Below are positions 10,001 to 18,349 of a DNA stretch of 64,000 nucleotides, in pieces. The stretch's first letter is position 1, and every line of letters begins with the position of its first letter. Below the pieces are notes generated by a model. It was not told the DNA's origin. It ran no database searches and saw only the letters and a program-made list of their open reading frames with translations. A program made the position numbers and the translations under genes. The stretch is from Zoogloeaceae bacterium (GTDB lineage: Bacteria > Pseudomonadota > Gammaproteobacteria > Burkholderiales > Rhodocyclaceae): positions 44,088-108,087 of the forward strand of contig JAITMP010000038.1 in the NCBI GenBank assembly GCA_031277315.1. Reading direction: 5' to 3'.

Positions 10001-12853
10001 ACCATCGGCGGCGCGGTTTCACTGCCAAGCGGCCCCGGCGCCAACGGCGGCGCCGTCACGGTCAACAACGCTGGCGTGATCGAAACCTGGCAGGATGGCT
10101 CGCTCGGCATCGTCGCCCAGTCGGTCGGCGGCGGCGGCGGTTACGGCGGCGTCGTGACTGCTGATACGGCGGGATCGGATTCGGTCGCGTTGCAGCTTGG
10201 CGGGTTGGGCGGCAACGGCGGCGATGGCGGCGAGGTCAATGTTACCGTCACCGGCGACATCATCACGCATGGCGAGCGCGCGCATGGCGTGGTGGCGCAA
10301 TCGGTGGGCGGCGGCGGCGGTTATGGCGGCGACGCCAAGGGCAAGGCTTCCAACGCCATCGCGATAGGCGGACTGGGCGGCGACGGCGGCAACGGCGGCG
10401 ATGTGACCGTGATCCGCACCGGCAACATCACGACCTACGGCAAGGACTCGATCGCCATCATCGCGCAGTCGGTGGGCGGCGGCGGCGGCATCGGCGGCGC
10501 GGGCTTCGGACGCTTTGGCGCGAGCGAAGACGGCGGCAGCGGCCTTGATAACAACACCGTTGGTTTCACCTCGCCCGGCGGCGGCAAGGGCACTGGCGGC
10601 AAGGTTACGATCATTCAGGATGGCGAGATTGAAACGGACGGCGACCGCGCCCACGGTATCGTGGCGCAGGCGGTCGGCGGCGGCGGCGGTTTCGCCGGTA
10701 CGCTCGATTTGGCTATGGGTGCATCGGGCGCAGGCTCGCAAGGCGGCATCGGCGACGCGGCGGCGGTGTCGGCCACCGCGCAGAGCCAGATCTGGGTGAA
10801 AGGCGCGAGTTCCTACGCGCTGTTCGGCCAGAGCGCGACGGGGCAGGGCAATTCGGGCGCGGTCGATCTGACGGCGATGGACAGCCTGTTCGCGATGGGC
10901 AAGGATTCGGTCGCGGCGTATGCCGAGAGCACGTCCGATGGCGCGAAAGGCGACATCACGCTCGACCTCAACGGCTTTTATACGGTGGGCGGCTCGGCTA
11001 CCGGCGTCGCGGCCATGCTGGTCGGCGGCGCGAACAATACCCTCAACAACAAGAGTCTGCTGTTCGCGTGGGACGCGCCGAACGCCACGATCGACACGGT
11101 GCTGGAAGATCTCCTGGGCAACTTCAGCCCGATGTCGATTACCGGCACTTCCGGCAACGATCAGGTGAACAACCAGCGCACGGCATCGACGCTGGGCCGC
11201 GTCATCGGCAACATTGATCTGGGCGGCGGCGTCAACGGCTTCCACAACTTCGCCGATTCCTCGGTGATCAGCCTGGCGCTCATTGATCTGGGCGGCGGCA
11301 AGTTTCTCAATGACGGCCTCATGAGCAACAACGGCATCGGCGTCATCGGAAGCACGGACATCAATGGCGACTTCACGCAATCGGGGACTGGCGCGCTGGT
11401 GACCGACATTGACCTCGCGTCGCATCTCACTGACTTCACCGGCATCAGCGGCGCGGGCGATATCAATGGCGCGGCGCCGCTCAACTTCATCTCGATCGAC
11501 CGCCTGTTCGACCGCGACGGCTACGTGATCGCGACGGGCGCCAGCATGGCGACGACGCTGACGCCGACGCTGACGCATCCCGCCGTCGGTTTCGATTTCC
11601 AGATGCGCGTCGACAACGGCACCGATCTGGTGCTGTTCTCGGATACGCCGGCGATGAAATCCCTCATCAAGAATCCCGCTTCCGGCGTCAGGGATCCGGG
11701 CGCCATCCAGATGGCGGCGTATTTTGACGGGCTTGAAAAGCTGGACGCGCTCTACAACCAGCCGAGCGAACTGGCGCGCATGATCAACATGCTGCGCTTC
11801 CTGCCGAACGAGCAGGAATTCGGCAAGGCGCTCATGCGTTTGACGCCGCACTATGCGGTGCACACTTTCGAGATGGTCAACCAGTCGGTGAATGCCGTGC
11901 TGGAGCCGGCGCGCAATTGCGCGAACCAGCCCAACAGCCGCAGCGACAACGGACATTGTGTCTGGCTGACGTTCAGCCCCGATGCCAAGTATGAGCGCGA
12001 TATCGGACGCGGCGCCGCCAACCGCGACGACCAGTACAAGACGGCGTCGCTGGGCGGGATAGGCCAGATCAACGATGCCTGGTCGCTCGGCGGCACGCTC
12101 GGATATACCGATCTCTCCTCCGACATCAGCTTCAACGGCGAGCGGCTGTCGCGAACCACCGGCAATATCTGGCAGGCTTACGCCTTGATGAAGTACACGA
12201 ATGACAAATACTTCGCCGACTTTGCGCTCGGCGGCGGCGGCGGCAGATTCGGCGGCAAGCGCGACACCACGATAGGCCAGGTCGCTTACATTCCGGGCGA
12301 GACGCTGGGCGGGGATTATCTCGACGCGCTATTGCATGCCGGCGTCGGCAACACGGTGACGTACAAGCAGCGTAGCCGTCATTTCGGCGCTTCCGCGCGA
12401 TTCGGCGTCACGCAGCAGTTTGAAAACTTCTATGTGCAGCCCAGCCTGCAAATCGACGCCCGCCGTTTGAGCGTTTCGGGCAAGGAAGAAGGCTCGGTCG
12501 CGGCGCTGCGCTTCAAGGGCAGTTCCAATGTCTACTACTCGGTGACGCCGGGCGTGGAGATCGGAACCGATCTCGCCGTCAGCGAGGCGGCCAGACTGCG
12601 CCTCTACACGCATGCCGGCGCCGAGTTTTCCAACCGGGACTGGAAGATCAAGGGCCAATTCAGGGGCGCCGAGGATTTGGGCGCGCCGCCGCTTGTCCTG
12701 ACGCAAAAAGCGGATTCGCCGCTTTACCGCGCCGGCATCGGCATCGAGTTCAACAGCGTCAAGGGCGTCGGCTTCGCGCTGCACTACGGCGGCGCCTTCG
12801 GCAAGGACGTGCGCATGAACGCCGTCAGCGCCTTGCTGAAGTATCAGTTCTGA
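4007..12853 (+). CDS. Giant autotransporter adhesin-like protein (type Va), Gly-rich repeat passenger
   Basis: A 2948-aa secreted protein. Start is GTG at 4007 with a strong GAGGAGG six bases upstream. Residues 1-70 form an extended signal peptide (MNRICKIVFNRSLGIWQVAS matches the ESPR motif), with likely cleavage after SSVFA. The passenger (about 160-2240) has about 33 clear repeats of roughly 60 residues built around GIxAQSIGGGGGNGG and GGxGGDGGxVxV, which should form a long beta-helix. A spacer region leads to a C-terminal ~300-residue beta-barrel ending in Phe (ALLKYQF), the usual outer-membrane insertion signature. Function is probably surface adhesion, aggregation or biofilm, but no lectin, protease or RGD-type motif was seen. 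No neighbouring gene points to a specific role; the gene stands alone, ending 5 bases from a convergent gene. Confidence 0.93.
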   Translation: MNRICKIVFNRSLGIWQVASELAKARCKSGRGSRPRQRLHALAGKTRSRRFSLAALTGVFLLGASSSVFAACVADSPNPNVTTCSGDPASFGHSATGQGGNTILSVEELTGDIVSPAGTRGVWLNSTTPHADTGDIANDAADLGIYIDDAARTITTTGANGVEAISQGGGGGNGGIADAPGYGGLGGFVTIESNARIVTNGGIGILGESLGGNGGNGNINQDGAPANHAKGVKITQTGAVRTQGNNSGGIVAVAKAGDGGDGGGAVGDNHGGAGGMAGPIGISSGAAISTNGADSSGIFARSLGGGGGAGGDGLGGGAGGFAANGGQISVATANTDIQATGDRSYGIYAQSIGGFGGAGGVTSLLVASWGDNANSGGDGGDIGILAGSGSIRTNGVGASGIYAQSIGGGGGSGGAGFGLIAALGGDGSPGGGGGAVVVTNSADMTILGNQSSGIFAESIGGGGGAGGAAGGLVGVGGDGGSSSSGGDVTVTNHGNMTLSGSGSFTNVSTSTAAAGIFAQSVGGGGGDGGLGVGAVGIGGRGGAGGDAGTVLVENDGSINQNCVTGSCIMAPAILAQSIGGGGGNGGGSVGLVFGIGGDGGGGGNGGRVNVSSSNAALTTHGDFSQGILAQSIGGGGGNGGFSVGVPLGLLPTIDIGGKGAGGGVGGEVSVFASGSVNTFGAYSQGILAQSVGGGGGNGGFALAGSVIAAVGIGGDGGIGGDGGSVRIDGSSLTVYTEGVASTGITAQSIGGGGGNGSGAFAVGGIASVSLGGSGAAAGDGGEVNYDIADAVVTTRGEDSTGILAQSIGGGGGNGGFALGGAGIVAVGVGGDGGAGGVGKKVDVTTGGAVNTYADRSSGIIAQSIGGGGGNGGFVVEGSLFGASIGVGGSGGAGGDGGEVFFRTAGNEFVTTRGADSTGVVVQSVGGGGGNGGFVGTFGLIANLGIGGNGGAASKGMAVDAAYNGSVDTFGPRSAGIIVQSIGGGGGNGGGVIGIGPGLTVGIGGSGGGGGDAGAVSFRSTDGLNVTTRSEDSAGVIVQSIGGGGGNGSFALGGLGLAAVDIGGSGGAAGDAEKVDVDIAGGNIYTLGDRSTGLIAQSIGGGGGNGGGVATAAAIGVSIGGKGAGGGEGETVDVTNGAAVQTEGVQSHGILAQSIGGGGGSGGFAMTLGGPSFSLGGAGSAGGGSAKVTVDNSGGIFTENDLSIGVFAQSVGGSGGDGGLAGAGGAFAAVSIGGAGGAGGAGGEVEVINHSGITTRGALAHGILAQSVGGGGGNGGSAGAVAVGAFGAAGVAIGGGGGAGNFSAQVAVTHSGDIHVGGAGAKAILAQSVGGSGGNGGNAYSGAFSAGLYGSAAVGVSVGGSGGDGGPGGKVSVTADGNLIADTDAVGAGGIVAQSIGGGGGNGGRAATIAGSVSNGANVSLGVTVGGWGGDGGRSDLVTVDTGLNGGGSIVTLGDQATGILAQSVAGSGGNGGDSWGAAGGYGTNVSVNATVNIGGGGGDGNVAGNVLVNNAMNVRTEGDMSVAILAQSIGGGGGNGGSTNGATADVNSGSGVNVSANVAVGGGGGSGNLSGAVAVTNSGNLMTKGDFSSGIVAQSLGGGGGMGGAANAKAFHLGGTTSTSVTVNVGIGGAGGSGNDAAGVEVDNSGIIMTEGLNSIGILAMSVGGGGGGGGAASTEEEIVGAGSAGDTSVGIGAAIGLAAGGAGDGGTVFVTNSNRIETNGADAHGISANSIGGGGGVGGSATSGVLGEYAIGGALGGAGGGAGNGARVDVVNTQTSIIWTHQERSIGIFAQSVGGGGGAGGAGESTGAEGAAVAVNLALGAAGAVGGDGGEVHVDNSGIVITDKAYSHGIMAQSVGGSGGIGGASGTSSAGADVAIGFSLGGAGGDGGKSALVHVTNFASGSILTQGDNAHGIFAQSVGGGGGAAGGGSTETGKGDIAVTLAMGGVGGGGSRGGDVIVDNFGSIETQGYLSHGIFAQSVGGGGGASGAAANASKADMTIGGAVSLPSGPGANGGAVTVNNAGVIETWQDGSLGIVAQSVGGGGGYGGVVTADTAGSDSVALQLGGLGGNGGDGGEVNVTVTGDIITHGERAHGVVAQSVGGGGGYGGDAKGKASNAIAIGGLGGDGGNGGDVTVIRTGNITTYGKDSIAIIAQSVGGGGGIGGAGFGRFGASEDGGSGLDNNTVGFTSPGGGKGTGGKVTIIQDGEIETDGDRAHGIVAQAVGGGGGFAGTLDLAMGASGAGSQGGIGDAAAVSATAQSQIWVKGASSYALFGQSATGQGNSGAVDLTAMDSLFAMGKDSVAAYAESTSDGAKGDITLDLNGFYTVGGSATGVAAMLVGGANNTLNNKSLLFAWDAPNATIDTVLEDLLGNFSPMSITGTSGNDQVNNQRTASTLGRVIGNIDLGGGVNGFHNFADSSVISLALIDLGGGKFLNDGLMSNNGIGVIGSTDINGDFTQSGTGALVTDIDLASHLTDFTGISGAGDINGAAPLNFISIDRLFDRDGYVIATGASMATTLTPTLTHPAVGFDFQMRVDNGTDLVLFSDTPAMKSLIKNPASGVRDPGAIQMAAYFDGLEKLDALYNQPSELARMINMLRFLPNEQEFGKALMRLTPHYAVHTFEMVNQSVNAVLEPARNCANQPNSRSDNGHCVWLTFSPDAKYERDIGRGAANRDDQYKTASLGGIGQINDAWSLGGTLGYTDLSSDISFNGERLSRTTGNIWQAYALMKYTNDKYFADFALGGGGGRFGGKRDTTIGQVAYIPGETLGGDYLDALLHAGVGNTVTYKQRSRHFGASARFGVTQQFENFYVQPSLQIDARRLSVSGKEEGSVAALRFKGSSNVYYSVTPGVEIGTDLAVSEAARLRLYTHAGAEFSNRDWKIKGQFRGAEDLGAPPLVLTQKADSPLYRAGIGIEFNSVKGVGFALHYGGAFGKDVRMNAVSALLKYQF
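4488..10720 (+). repeat. In-frame Gly-rich passenger repeats of the autotransporter
   Basis: About 33 clear copies, plus 3-4 degenerate ones at the edges, of a unit about 180 bases long. The most conserved core encodes AQS(I/V)GGGGGNGG and is GGC-rich at the DNA level. Between cores, sequence and length vary and a second motif, GGxGGxGGxVxV, alternates with the first. The near-identical cores make copy-number change by recombination or slippage likely and make the region prone to misassembly from short reads. Confidence 0.9.
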
Positions 12854-12858
12854 CCCGG

Positions 12859-13314
12859 TTACGGGTTGCGCTTGTCCCGCGCCGCGCCGGCAATCAGCGG
12901 CGGCAGGGATTCGCGCAGGGCGGCGGCGGCTTCCTCGGCGACGTGCCGGGCGACGCCGTCGAGGTGGCGCGCGATCAGGCGTGGCAGGTGCGCGGCGAGC
13001 CAGCTTTCAACGGCGCGGGCGATTTCTGGCGCGATCTCCGGCGCCATCTCCGGTGTCATGGCCGGCATGGCGGGGGTGAAAGCGGCGGCCGGGCCGGGCA
13101 TGGGTTGGGCAGGGGGATGGACAGGGGGATGGGCGGGGGGCGGGGCCGCTATGTCGTGGTCGAACATGCCTTCGACGATCATGTTTTGGTCAACCACATC
13201 GGTCAGCACCGGCACGTCTTCGGCGGGCGGCGCCGGCTGATTGCCGCGCTCGGCGGCGTGGCGCTTCATCAGCGCGTCGGCCTTGCGAAAAACGTCCTGG
13301 CTGTCTTCGCTCAT
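12859..13314 (-). CDS. Small Pro/Ala-rich protein encoded after holC, function unknown
   Basis: A 151-aa protein with no family I can name with certainty. Residues 1-50 are acidic and polar, residues 55-100 are a Pro/Ala/Met-rich low-complexity linker with short repeats (PPxHPP, APEIAPEI), and the C-terminal ~45 residues form an amphipathic helix pair (AVESWLAAHLPRLIARHLDG then VARHVAEEAAAALRESLPPL). This layout resembles PopZ/DUF2497-like or DUF2486-like polar scaffold proteins, but the match is only architectural. The ATG overlaps the holC stop by four bases, making it the third gene of pepA-holC-this gene. Confidence 0.7.
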   Translation of the reverse strand: MSEDSQDVFRKADALMKRHAAERGNQPAPPAEDVPVLTDVVDQNMIVEGMFDHDIAAPPPAHPPVHPPAQPMPGPAAAFTPAMPAMTPEMAPEIAPEIARAVESWLAAHLPRLIARHLDGVARHVAEEAAAALRESLPPLIAGAARDKRNP

Positions 13315-13742
13315 GCGCCGCTCCTTGCAAGATCGTGCGACGTGATGGCGTAGCCGCGATCACGGTAGAACTTGAAGCGTATCCGCGCCGGCTGGCGGTC
13401 GGCCTCGTCGACGCCGACGATTTCCACCAGTTGCTCGAAGCGGGAAAACGCCGGCGGCAATTCGCCGTCGAGATTGACCAGCACGTCGTGATGCGCGGCG
13501 TCGTCGAGCGGGCCGCCGCCGATCAGGATCGGCGTTTCCGCAGCCAGCGGACTGTCGGCGCGGCAATGCGGCACGAAGCCGGTCGCCGGCTGCATCCAGA
13601 GCAAGCGGTCTATCTGCGTGGCCAGTCCTTCCTCCGGCGCATACACCAGCACCTTGCGGCCTTCGGCGTGCAAGGCGCTGATCAGGCGGCAGGCGGATTG
13701 CGCCTTGTTCGCCGCGCCGTGATAGAAGTCGATGCGAGTCAC
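13311..13742 (-). CDS. holC: DNA polymerase III chi subunit
   Basis: A 143-aa protein of the clamp-loader accessory pair chi-psi, linking the replicase to single-stranded-DNA-binding protein. The sequence begins [12 protein letters not shown] and contains the family's [10 protein letters not shown] and [20 protein letters not shown] segments and the C-terminal [11 protein letters not shown] chose the GTG at 13742 because it gives the conserved N-terminus and overlaps the pepA stop (13739-13741) by four bases; longer in-frame versions run back through pepA and are not plausible. The stop overlaps the next gene's ATG. Confidence 0.9.
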   Translation of the reverse strand: MTRIDFYHGAANKAQSACRLISALHAEGRKVLVYAPEEGLATQIDRLLWMQPATGFVPHCRADSPLAAETPILIGGGPLDDAAHHDVLVNLDGELPPAFSRFEQLVEIVGVDEADRQPARIRFKFYRDRGYAITSHDLARSGA

Positions 13743-15310
13743 AGCTTGCCCGCGCGCTTCAGCAGGAAGTGGGTCAGCAGCGGCACCGGGCGTCCGGTGC
13801 TGCCTTTTTCGCGGCCCGAACGCCAGGCCGTGCCGGCGATGTCGAGATGCGCCCAGCGGTATTTTTTCGTGAAGCGGGATAGGAAACAGGCGCCGGTGAT
13901 GGTGCCCGCCGCCCGTCCGCCGCTGATGTTGGGGATGTCGGCGAAGTTGCTCTTGAGCATGTCCTGATAGTCGTCCCACAGCGGCAATTGCCAGGCGCGG
14001 TCGCCGGAAATCTGACCGGCTTCGAGGAGTTCGCCGGCGAGGCGTTCATCGTTGGCGAGCAGGCCGGAGGCGGCGCCGCCGAGGGCGATAACGCAGGCGC
14101 CGGTGAGCGTGGCGACATCCACCACGCAATCCGGCTCGAAGCGTTCGGCATAAGTGAGCGCGTCGCACAGAATCAGGCGGCCCTCGGCGTCGGTGTTGAG
14201 AATCTCGATGGTCTGGCCCGACATCGAGGTGACGATGTCGCCCGGCCGCGTGGCGTTGCCGCCCGGCATGTTCTCGGTGCTCGGGATGAGGCCGACGACG
14301 TTGAGCGGCAGCTTCATGGCGGCAAGGGCGCGGAAGGCGCCCAACACGCTGGCTGCGCCGGACATGTCGTACTTCATCTCGTCCATTTCAGCGCCCGGCT
14401 TGAGGGAAATGCCGCCGCTGTCGAAGGTGATGCCCTTGCCGACCAGCACGACGGGTTTCTCTTTCGGCTTGCCGCCCTGGTATTGCAGCACGATGAAGCG
14501 CGGCGGCTGATGCGCTCCGCGCGCGACGGCGAGGAGCGCGCCCATGCCGAGTTTTTCCATGCGCTCGCGGTCGAGCGTTTCGCACTTCAGCTTGCATTCC
14601 TTCGCCAGCTTTTGCGCCCGCTGCGCGAGATAGGTCGGCGTGCAGATGTTGGCGGGAAGGTTGCCCAGTTCGCGCGTCAGGTTCGCGCCTTCGGCGATGG
14701 CGACGCCCTGGGCGAGGCCGGCGTTGGCGGCGCGGGCTTCCTCAGCGGCGACGGCGAACGCGATGGCGGCAAAGACCGGCCCGGCGTCATCCTGTTTCGA
14801 TTTGAGTTGATCGGAACGGTAGAGCGTTTCGTGACTGACCAGCGCGCCTTGACGCACCCGCCAGGCGGCGCCATGCCTAGCTGCCCCGGCCACCGGCAGC
14901 GCGCTGAGGGTGATGAGGAGATTTTTGCTGCCGGTGTTTTTCAGCGCGCGCAGGGCGGCGGCGATGGCGTCGCGGTAGGCTTTGTCGCCGAATTCCGTCT
15001 CCTTGCCGAGGCCGACCAGCAGCACGCGCCCGGCGGCGATGCCGGGAACGTCGTGCAGCAGCAGCGTGGCGCCGCTTTTGCCGTCCATGTCGCCGTGCCG
15101 CAGGATGCCGGACAGATGCCCGCCGGCAGCTTTGTCGAGCGCCTGCGCCGGCGCCGACAGCCGGCGCGAATCGAAGACGCCGGCGACGATGCAGTCGCAC
15201 TTGTGCCGGGCCCAATCGCTGCCGGCCTTGATGCCGGTTTGATTTCCGGCTTTTCTCCCGGCCTGCTTTCCCGCATTGTCCGGGCCGATGCTTTTTATGC
15301 TAAATTCCAC
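13739..15310 (-). CDS. pepA: Leucyl aminopeptidase (M17)
   Basis: A 523-aa cytoplasmic dizinc aminopeptidase, hexameric in the family. The catalytic C-terminal domain has the metal-ligand segments [15 protein letters not shown] and [13 protein letters not shown], and the signature NTDAEGRL. The N-terminal macro-like domain contains an extra Lys/Gly/Ala-rich stretch (about residues 13-32) not usual in the family. First gene of the minus-strand unit pepA-holC-small protein and divergent from lptF with a gap of about 107 bases, the standard arrangement in this group. Confidence 0.95.
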   Translation of the reverse strand: MEFSIKSIGPDNAGKQAGRKAGNQTGIKAGSDWARHKCDCIVAGVFDSRRLSAPAQALDKAAGGHLSGILRHGDMDGKSGATLLLHDVPGIAAGRVLLVGLGKETEFGDKAYRDAIAAALRALKNTGSKNLLITLSALPVAGAARHGAAWRVRQGALVSHETLYRSDQLKSKQDDAGPVFAAIAFAVAAEEARAANAGLAQGVAIAEGANLTRELGNLPANICTPTYLAQRAQKLAKECKLKCETLDRERMEKLGMGALLAVARGAHQPPRFIVLQYQGGKPKEKPVVLVGKGITFDSGGISLKPGAEMDEMKYDMSGAASVLGAFRALAAMKLPLNVVGLIPSTENMPGGNATRPGDIVTSMSGQTIEILNTDAEGRLILCDALTYAERFEPDCVVDVATLTGACVIALGGAASGLLANDERLAGELLEAGQISGDRAWQLPLWDDYQDMLKSNFADIPNISGGRAAGTITGACFLSRFTKKYRWAHLDIAGTAWRSGREKGSTGRPVPLLTHFLLKRAGKL

Positions 15311-15417
15311 GCGCTGCTCCTCTTGGAAAATCAGTCTTCAGAATCAGGTTTCAAGAATCAAATTTTAATACTCCCGACCAACGCTGATTATCCCTTCCTC
15401 CTTCAGAAAAAGTCAAA

Positions 15418-16524
15418 ATGGCGCGCGGGCTGACGTTTGAGCGCGCGGCGATACGGGAATTCACCGCCGCCGCCGGCACGACTTTCGTTGCCCTGTTCGC
15501 CATTCTTCTGACCGTGCAGTTGATTCGCCTGCTGGGCCAGGCCGCCGGCGGCAAGCTCGCCTCCGAGGCGGTGGTGGCCCTGCTCGGTTTTGGCGCGCTG
15601 GCCAATCTGCCGGTTCTGTTGTCCCTCACCCTGTTCATCGCGGTGCTGACGACCTTGTCGCGCAGCTACCGCGATTCGGAAATGGTGGTGTGGTTCTCCT
15701 CCGGGCTGCCGCTGACGGCCTGGATCAAGCCGGTGCTGAAATTTTCCGCCCCCATCCTCGTCGCGATTGCCGCGCTGTCCCTGCTGCTGTCGCCCTGGGG
15801 ACAATCGAAAAGCCTCGAATACCGCCAGCGCATGGATACGCGGGACGACGTGGCGCGCATCTCGCCGGGCGCGTTCAAGGAGTCGACGAACGGAGAGCGG
15901 GTGTTCTTCGTCGAGGCCGCTTCCGCCGATGCCGCCGCCGGCGGGGAAGGAACCGTGCAAAATATTTTCGTCAGCACGACGCAGCACGGCAGGCTGGGCG
16001 TGGTGACATCGAGCAACGGCTATACGGAAAACCTGCCCAACGGCGACCGTTTCATCGTGCTCGTCAACGGTTATCGCTATGAGGGCGTGCCGGGATCGCC
16101 CGACTACCGCACGATGGAATTCGAGCGTTACGCCGTGCGCATCGAAACGCAGGAGGTGCACGGCGTCGAGGTGACGACGAAGAACACGCCGACGCTGACG
16201 CTGATGCAGAACCGGAGCGCGCGCGGCAACGGAGAACTGCTCTGGCGCATCGGCATGCCGCTGGCGGCCTTGAATCTGGTCTTGCTGGCGATTCCGCTCA
16301 GCTTCGTTAACCCGCGCGCCGGACGCACCAGCAATCTGGTGCTGGCGCTGCTGACTTACATGCTGTACAGCAACCTGCTCTCCGTCAGCCAGGCATGGGT
16401 GGCGCAGGGGCGGCTGCGCTTCGAGGTGGGCTGGTGGCTGATCCATCTCGTCATGCTCATCGTGCTGGCGCTGCTCTTTTTCAAGCGCCTGTCGGTGTTT
16501 TCATGGGCGAGGCTGCGCCGATGA
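15418..16524 (+). CDS. lptF: LPS export ABC transporter permease LptF
   Basis: A 368-aa inner-membrane permease of the LptB2FG complex, which extracts lipopolysaccharide and passes it to LptC. Two N-terminal helix pairs (FVALFAILLTVQLIRLLGQ; LANLPVLLSLTLFIAVLTTL), a periplasmic beta-jellyroll in the middle, and three C-terminal helices ending FFKRLSVF match the family. The stop overlaps the lptG start by four bases (ATGA), so the two partner permeases are translationally coupled. Confidence 0.95.
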   Translation: MARGLTFERAAIREFTAAAGTTFVALFAILLTVQLIRLLGQAAGGKLASEAVVALLGFGALANLPVLLSLTLFIAVLTTLSRSYRDSEMVVWFSSGLPLTAWIKPVLKFSAPILVAIAALSLLLSPWGQSKSLEYRQRMDTRDDVARISPGAFKESTNGERVFFVEAASADAAAGGEGTVQNIFVSTTQHGRLGVVTSSNGYTENLPNGDRFIVLVNGYRYEGVPGSPDYRTMEFERYAVRIETQEVHGVEVTTKNTPTLTLMQNRSARGNGELLWRIGMPLAALNLVLLAIPLSFVNPRAGRTSNLVLALLTYMLYSNLLSVSQAWVAQGRLRFEVGWWLIHLVMLIVLALLFFKRLSVFSWARLRR

Positions 16525-17594
16525 AAGTCTACCGGCGCTATCTGGCAAAGGAGATCTACGCGGCGGTGGCGCTGGTGCTGACCGCGTTCCTGATGCTGTT
16601 CGCGTTTTTTGATTTCATCAACGAGCTGGAGAGTCTGGGCAAGGGCGGCTACCAGTTGCAGCACATGGCGATGTTCGTGCTGTTGAGCTTGCCGGGCCAT
16701 GTCTATGAACTGGCGCCGATCGCGGTGCTGATCGGCACGCTCTACGCGCTGACCATGCTGGCGCGCCATTCGGAAATGACCGTGCTGCGCGTCTCCGGCT
16801 TGTCGACAACGGCGATTCTGGGCGGGCTGGCCGGCGTTGGGCTGTCTTTCGTGCTGATGACGTTCGTCGTCGGCGATTTCGTCGCGCCGCCCGCCGAGCG
16901 CGCCGCCAAGCGGTTGCGGCTGGAGGCGATGGCGCAGGTGGTCGGGCAGGAATTCCGTTCCGGCCTCTGGGTCAAGGACGGCGCGAGTTTCATCAACGTG
17001 CGCACCGTTCTGCCCGATTCCCGGCTGGAAGGCGTGCGCATCTACGAATTCGACAAGCAGCATGTCCTGCATTCGATATCGGAAGCGGCGGAGGGCGAAT
17101 ATCTGCCGCCGGACAAATGGCATCTGAAAAATGTCGCGCAGACCGTTTTCGGACAGGAACAGACGCGCGTGAGCCATGTGGCCGAAGCCGTGTGGCAGTC
17201 GGCGATCAATCCGGAAATCCTCGGCGTGCTGCTGGTCATGCCCGAGCGGATGTCGGTGGCGGGCCTGTACCGCTACATCCAGCATCTCAAGGACAATCAG
17301 GTCAAGACGCAACGCTACGAGATCGCGATGTGGAAAAAGCTGATCTATCCGCTGGCGACGCTGGTGATGATGGCGCTGGCCCTGCCGTTCGCTTACTTGC
17401 AGGATCGCATGGGCGCCGTCAGCGCCAAGGTGTTCGCCGGGATCATGCTCGGCATCACCTTCCACATGCTGAACGGCTTGTTCTCCAATCTGGGCATCAT
17501 CAACAGCTGGCCGCCGTTCTTCTCGGCGATTACGCCCAGCCTGCTGTTCCTGCTGACAGCGGTGGGCATGCTGTGGTGGACGGAGCGGCGCTGA
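16521..17594 (+). CDS. lptG: LPS export ABC transporter permease LptG
   Basis: A 357-aa partner of LptF. The start MKVYRRYLAKEIYAAVALVL is typical of the family and overlaps the lptF stop. It has the same plan: N-terminal helices, a periplasmic domain (about 130-240), then helices such as LATLVMMALALPFAYLQDR and VFAGIMLGITFHMLNGL. An in-frame ATG at 16503 would add six residues but loses the coupling geometry. The gene ends 50 bases from the convergent DUF3106 gene. Confidence 0.95.
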   Translation: MKVYRRYLAKEIYAAVALVLTAFLMLFAFFDFINELESLGKGGYQLQHMAMFVLLSLPGHVYELAPIAVLIGTLYALTMLARHSEMTVLRVSGLSTTAILGGLAGVGLSFVLMTFVVGDFVAPPAERAAKRLRLEAMAQVVGQEFRSGLWVKDGASFINVRTVLPDSRLEGVRIYEFDKQHVLHSISEAAEGEYLPPDKWHLKNVAQTVFGQEQTRVSHVAEAVWQSAINPEILGVLLVMPERMSVAGLYRYIQHLKDNQVKTQRYEIAMWKKLIYPLATLVMMALALPFAYLQDRMGAVSAKVFAGIMLGITFHMLNGLFSNLGIINSWPPFFSAITPSLLFLLTAVGMLWWTERR

Positions 17595-17644
17595 CTTTCC
17601 TGCCGCAGACTTCTTGCTTTATCCGGTGGTGTTTTCGGAACGGA

Positions 17645-18349
17645 TCAGGGATGCGCCCCGGATACGGCGCCGTTTTCCGCGCCGGTCGGGATTTGGGCGG
17701 GCGGCGCGCCTGTGGCAAGGGAAGCCGCCGGCAATTGCCGTGGCAGCACGGGCAGCGTGGCCATCAGCGACTGCGGCCTGGATGAGCGTTTTCTGCCGGT
17801 TTTTTTCGCCACCTGCTTTTTTTCTTCCCCGGCGCCGGCGGCAGACGGGGTTTGCGGCGGCGGCGCGTCTGCGACAACGGTCGCCGGCGCTTGCCGCGGC
17901 AGCGCGGGCAGCGCAATCAAGGGCTGCATTTTGGGCAAGCGTTTCTGCGCGAGCTGTCTTTTCTCCTCCTCGGGCAGTTCGTTGTACTGCCGCCACTTTT
18001 CCCTGAGCGCGGCTTTGCGCTCGGGCGGCGCGGCTTTCAGATCCTTGTAGCGGGCGCGCGCCTGGGCGCGTTGTTCCGGCGTCAGACTTGCCCAGTTCTG
18101 CATGCGCTGCTGCACCCGCGTCTGCGCTTCCGGCGCCATGGCCGGGTAGCGCCGGGCGATGCCGAGCCATTTCTTTTTGCGGGACGCGTCCATCTTGTCC
18201 CATTCGCGGGCGAGCGGGGCGAGGGTCTGCTTTTGCTGCGCGTCAAGTTCGGCCCATGCCGGCTGCCGCAGTTCGGGAACGACGGCTTGCGCCGGCGAGA
18301 GAAGCGCGCAGGCGAGGATCAGTCCTGCGACGGGTGCTCTGAGATCCAT
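17645..18349 (-). CDS. DUF3106 secreted/periplasmic protein
   Basis: A 234-aa protein with an N-terminal signal peptide (LILACALLSPAQA). Two to three copies of a helical Lys/Arg/Gln-rich motif follow: W..L..QQKQTLAPLAREW, MQNWASLTPEQRAQARARY and KWRQYNELPEEEKRQL, typical of DUF3106. The C-terminal third is a Pro/Ala/Lys-rich tail with two similar segments around LPRQ(A/L)PA. Its 5' end overlaps the preceding DUF3619 gene by about 31 bases. In related genomes these genes accompany an ECF sigma factor, so a role in an envelope or stress regulon is inferred. Confidence 0.85.
   Translation of the reverse strand: MDLRAPVAGLILACALLSPAQAVVPELRQPAWAELDAQQKQTLAPLAREWDKMDASRKKKWLGIARRYPAMAPEAQTRVQQRMQNWASLTPEQRAQARARYKDLKAAPPERKAALREKWRQYNELPEEEKRQLAQKRLPKMQPLIALPALPRQAPATVVADAPPPQTPSAAGAGEEKKQVAKKTGRKRSSRPQSLMATLPVLPRQLPAASLATGAPPAQIPTGAENGAVSGAHP

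Noticed and set aside
5000..12000. Several long open frames antisense to the autotransporter (for example 6023-7447, 8117-9940, 10019-11956 on the minus strand)
   Set aside because: They mirror the GGC-repeat coding strand, have low-complexity Ala/Arg/Asp-rich products without domains, and disappear outside the repeats.
13743..13979. Longer N-terminus for holC running back through pepA
   Set aside because: The extra part is a frame shadow of the conserved pepA end; the GTG at 13742 gives the family N-terminus and a four-base overlap.
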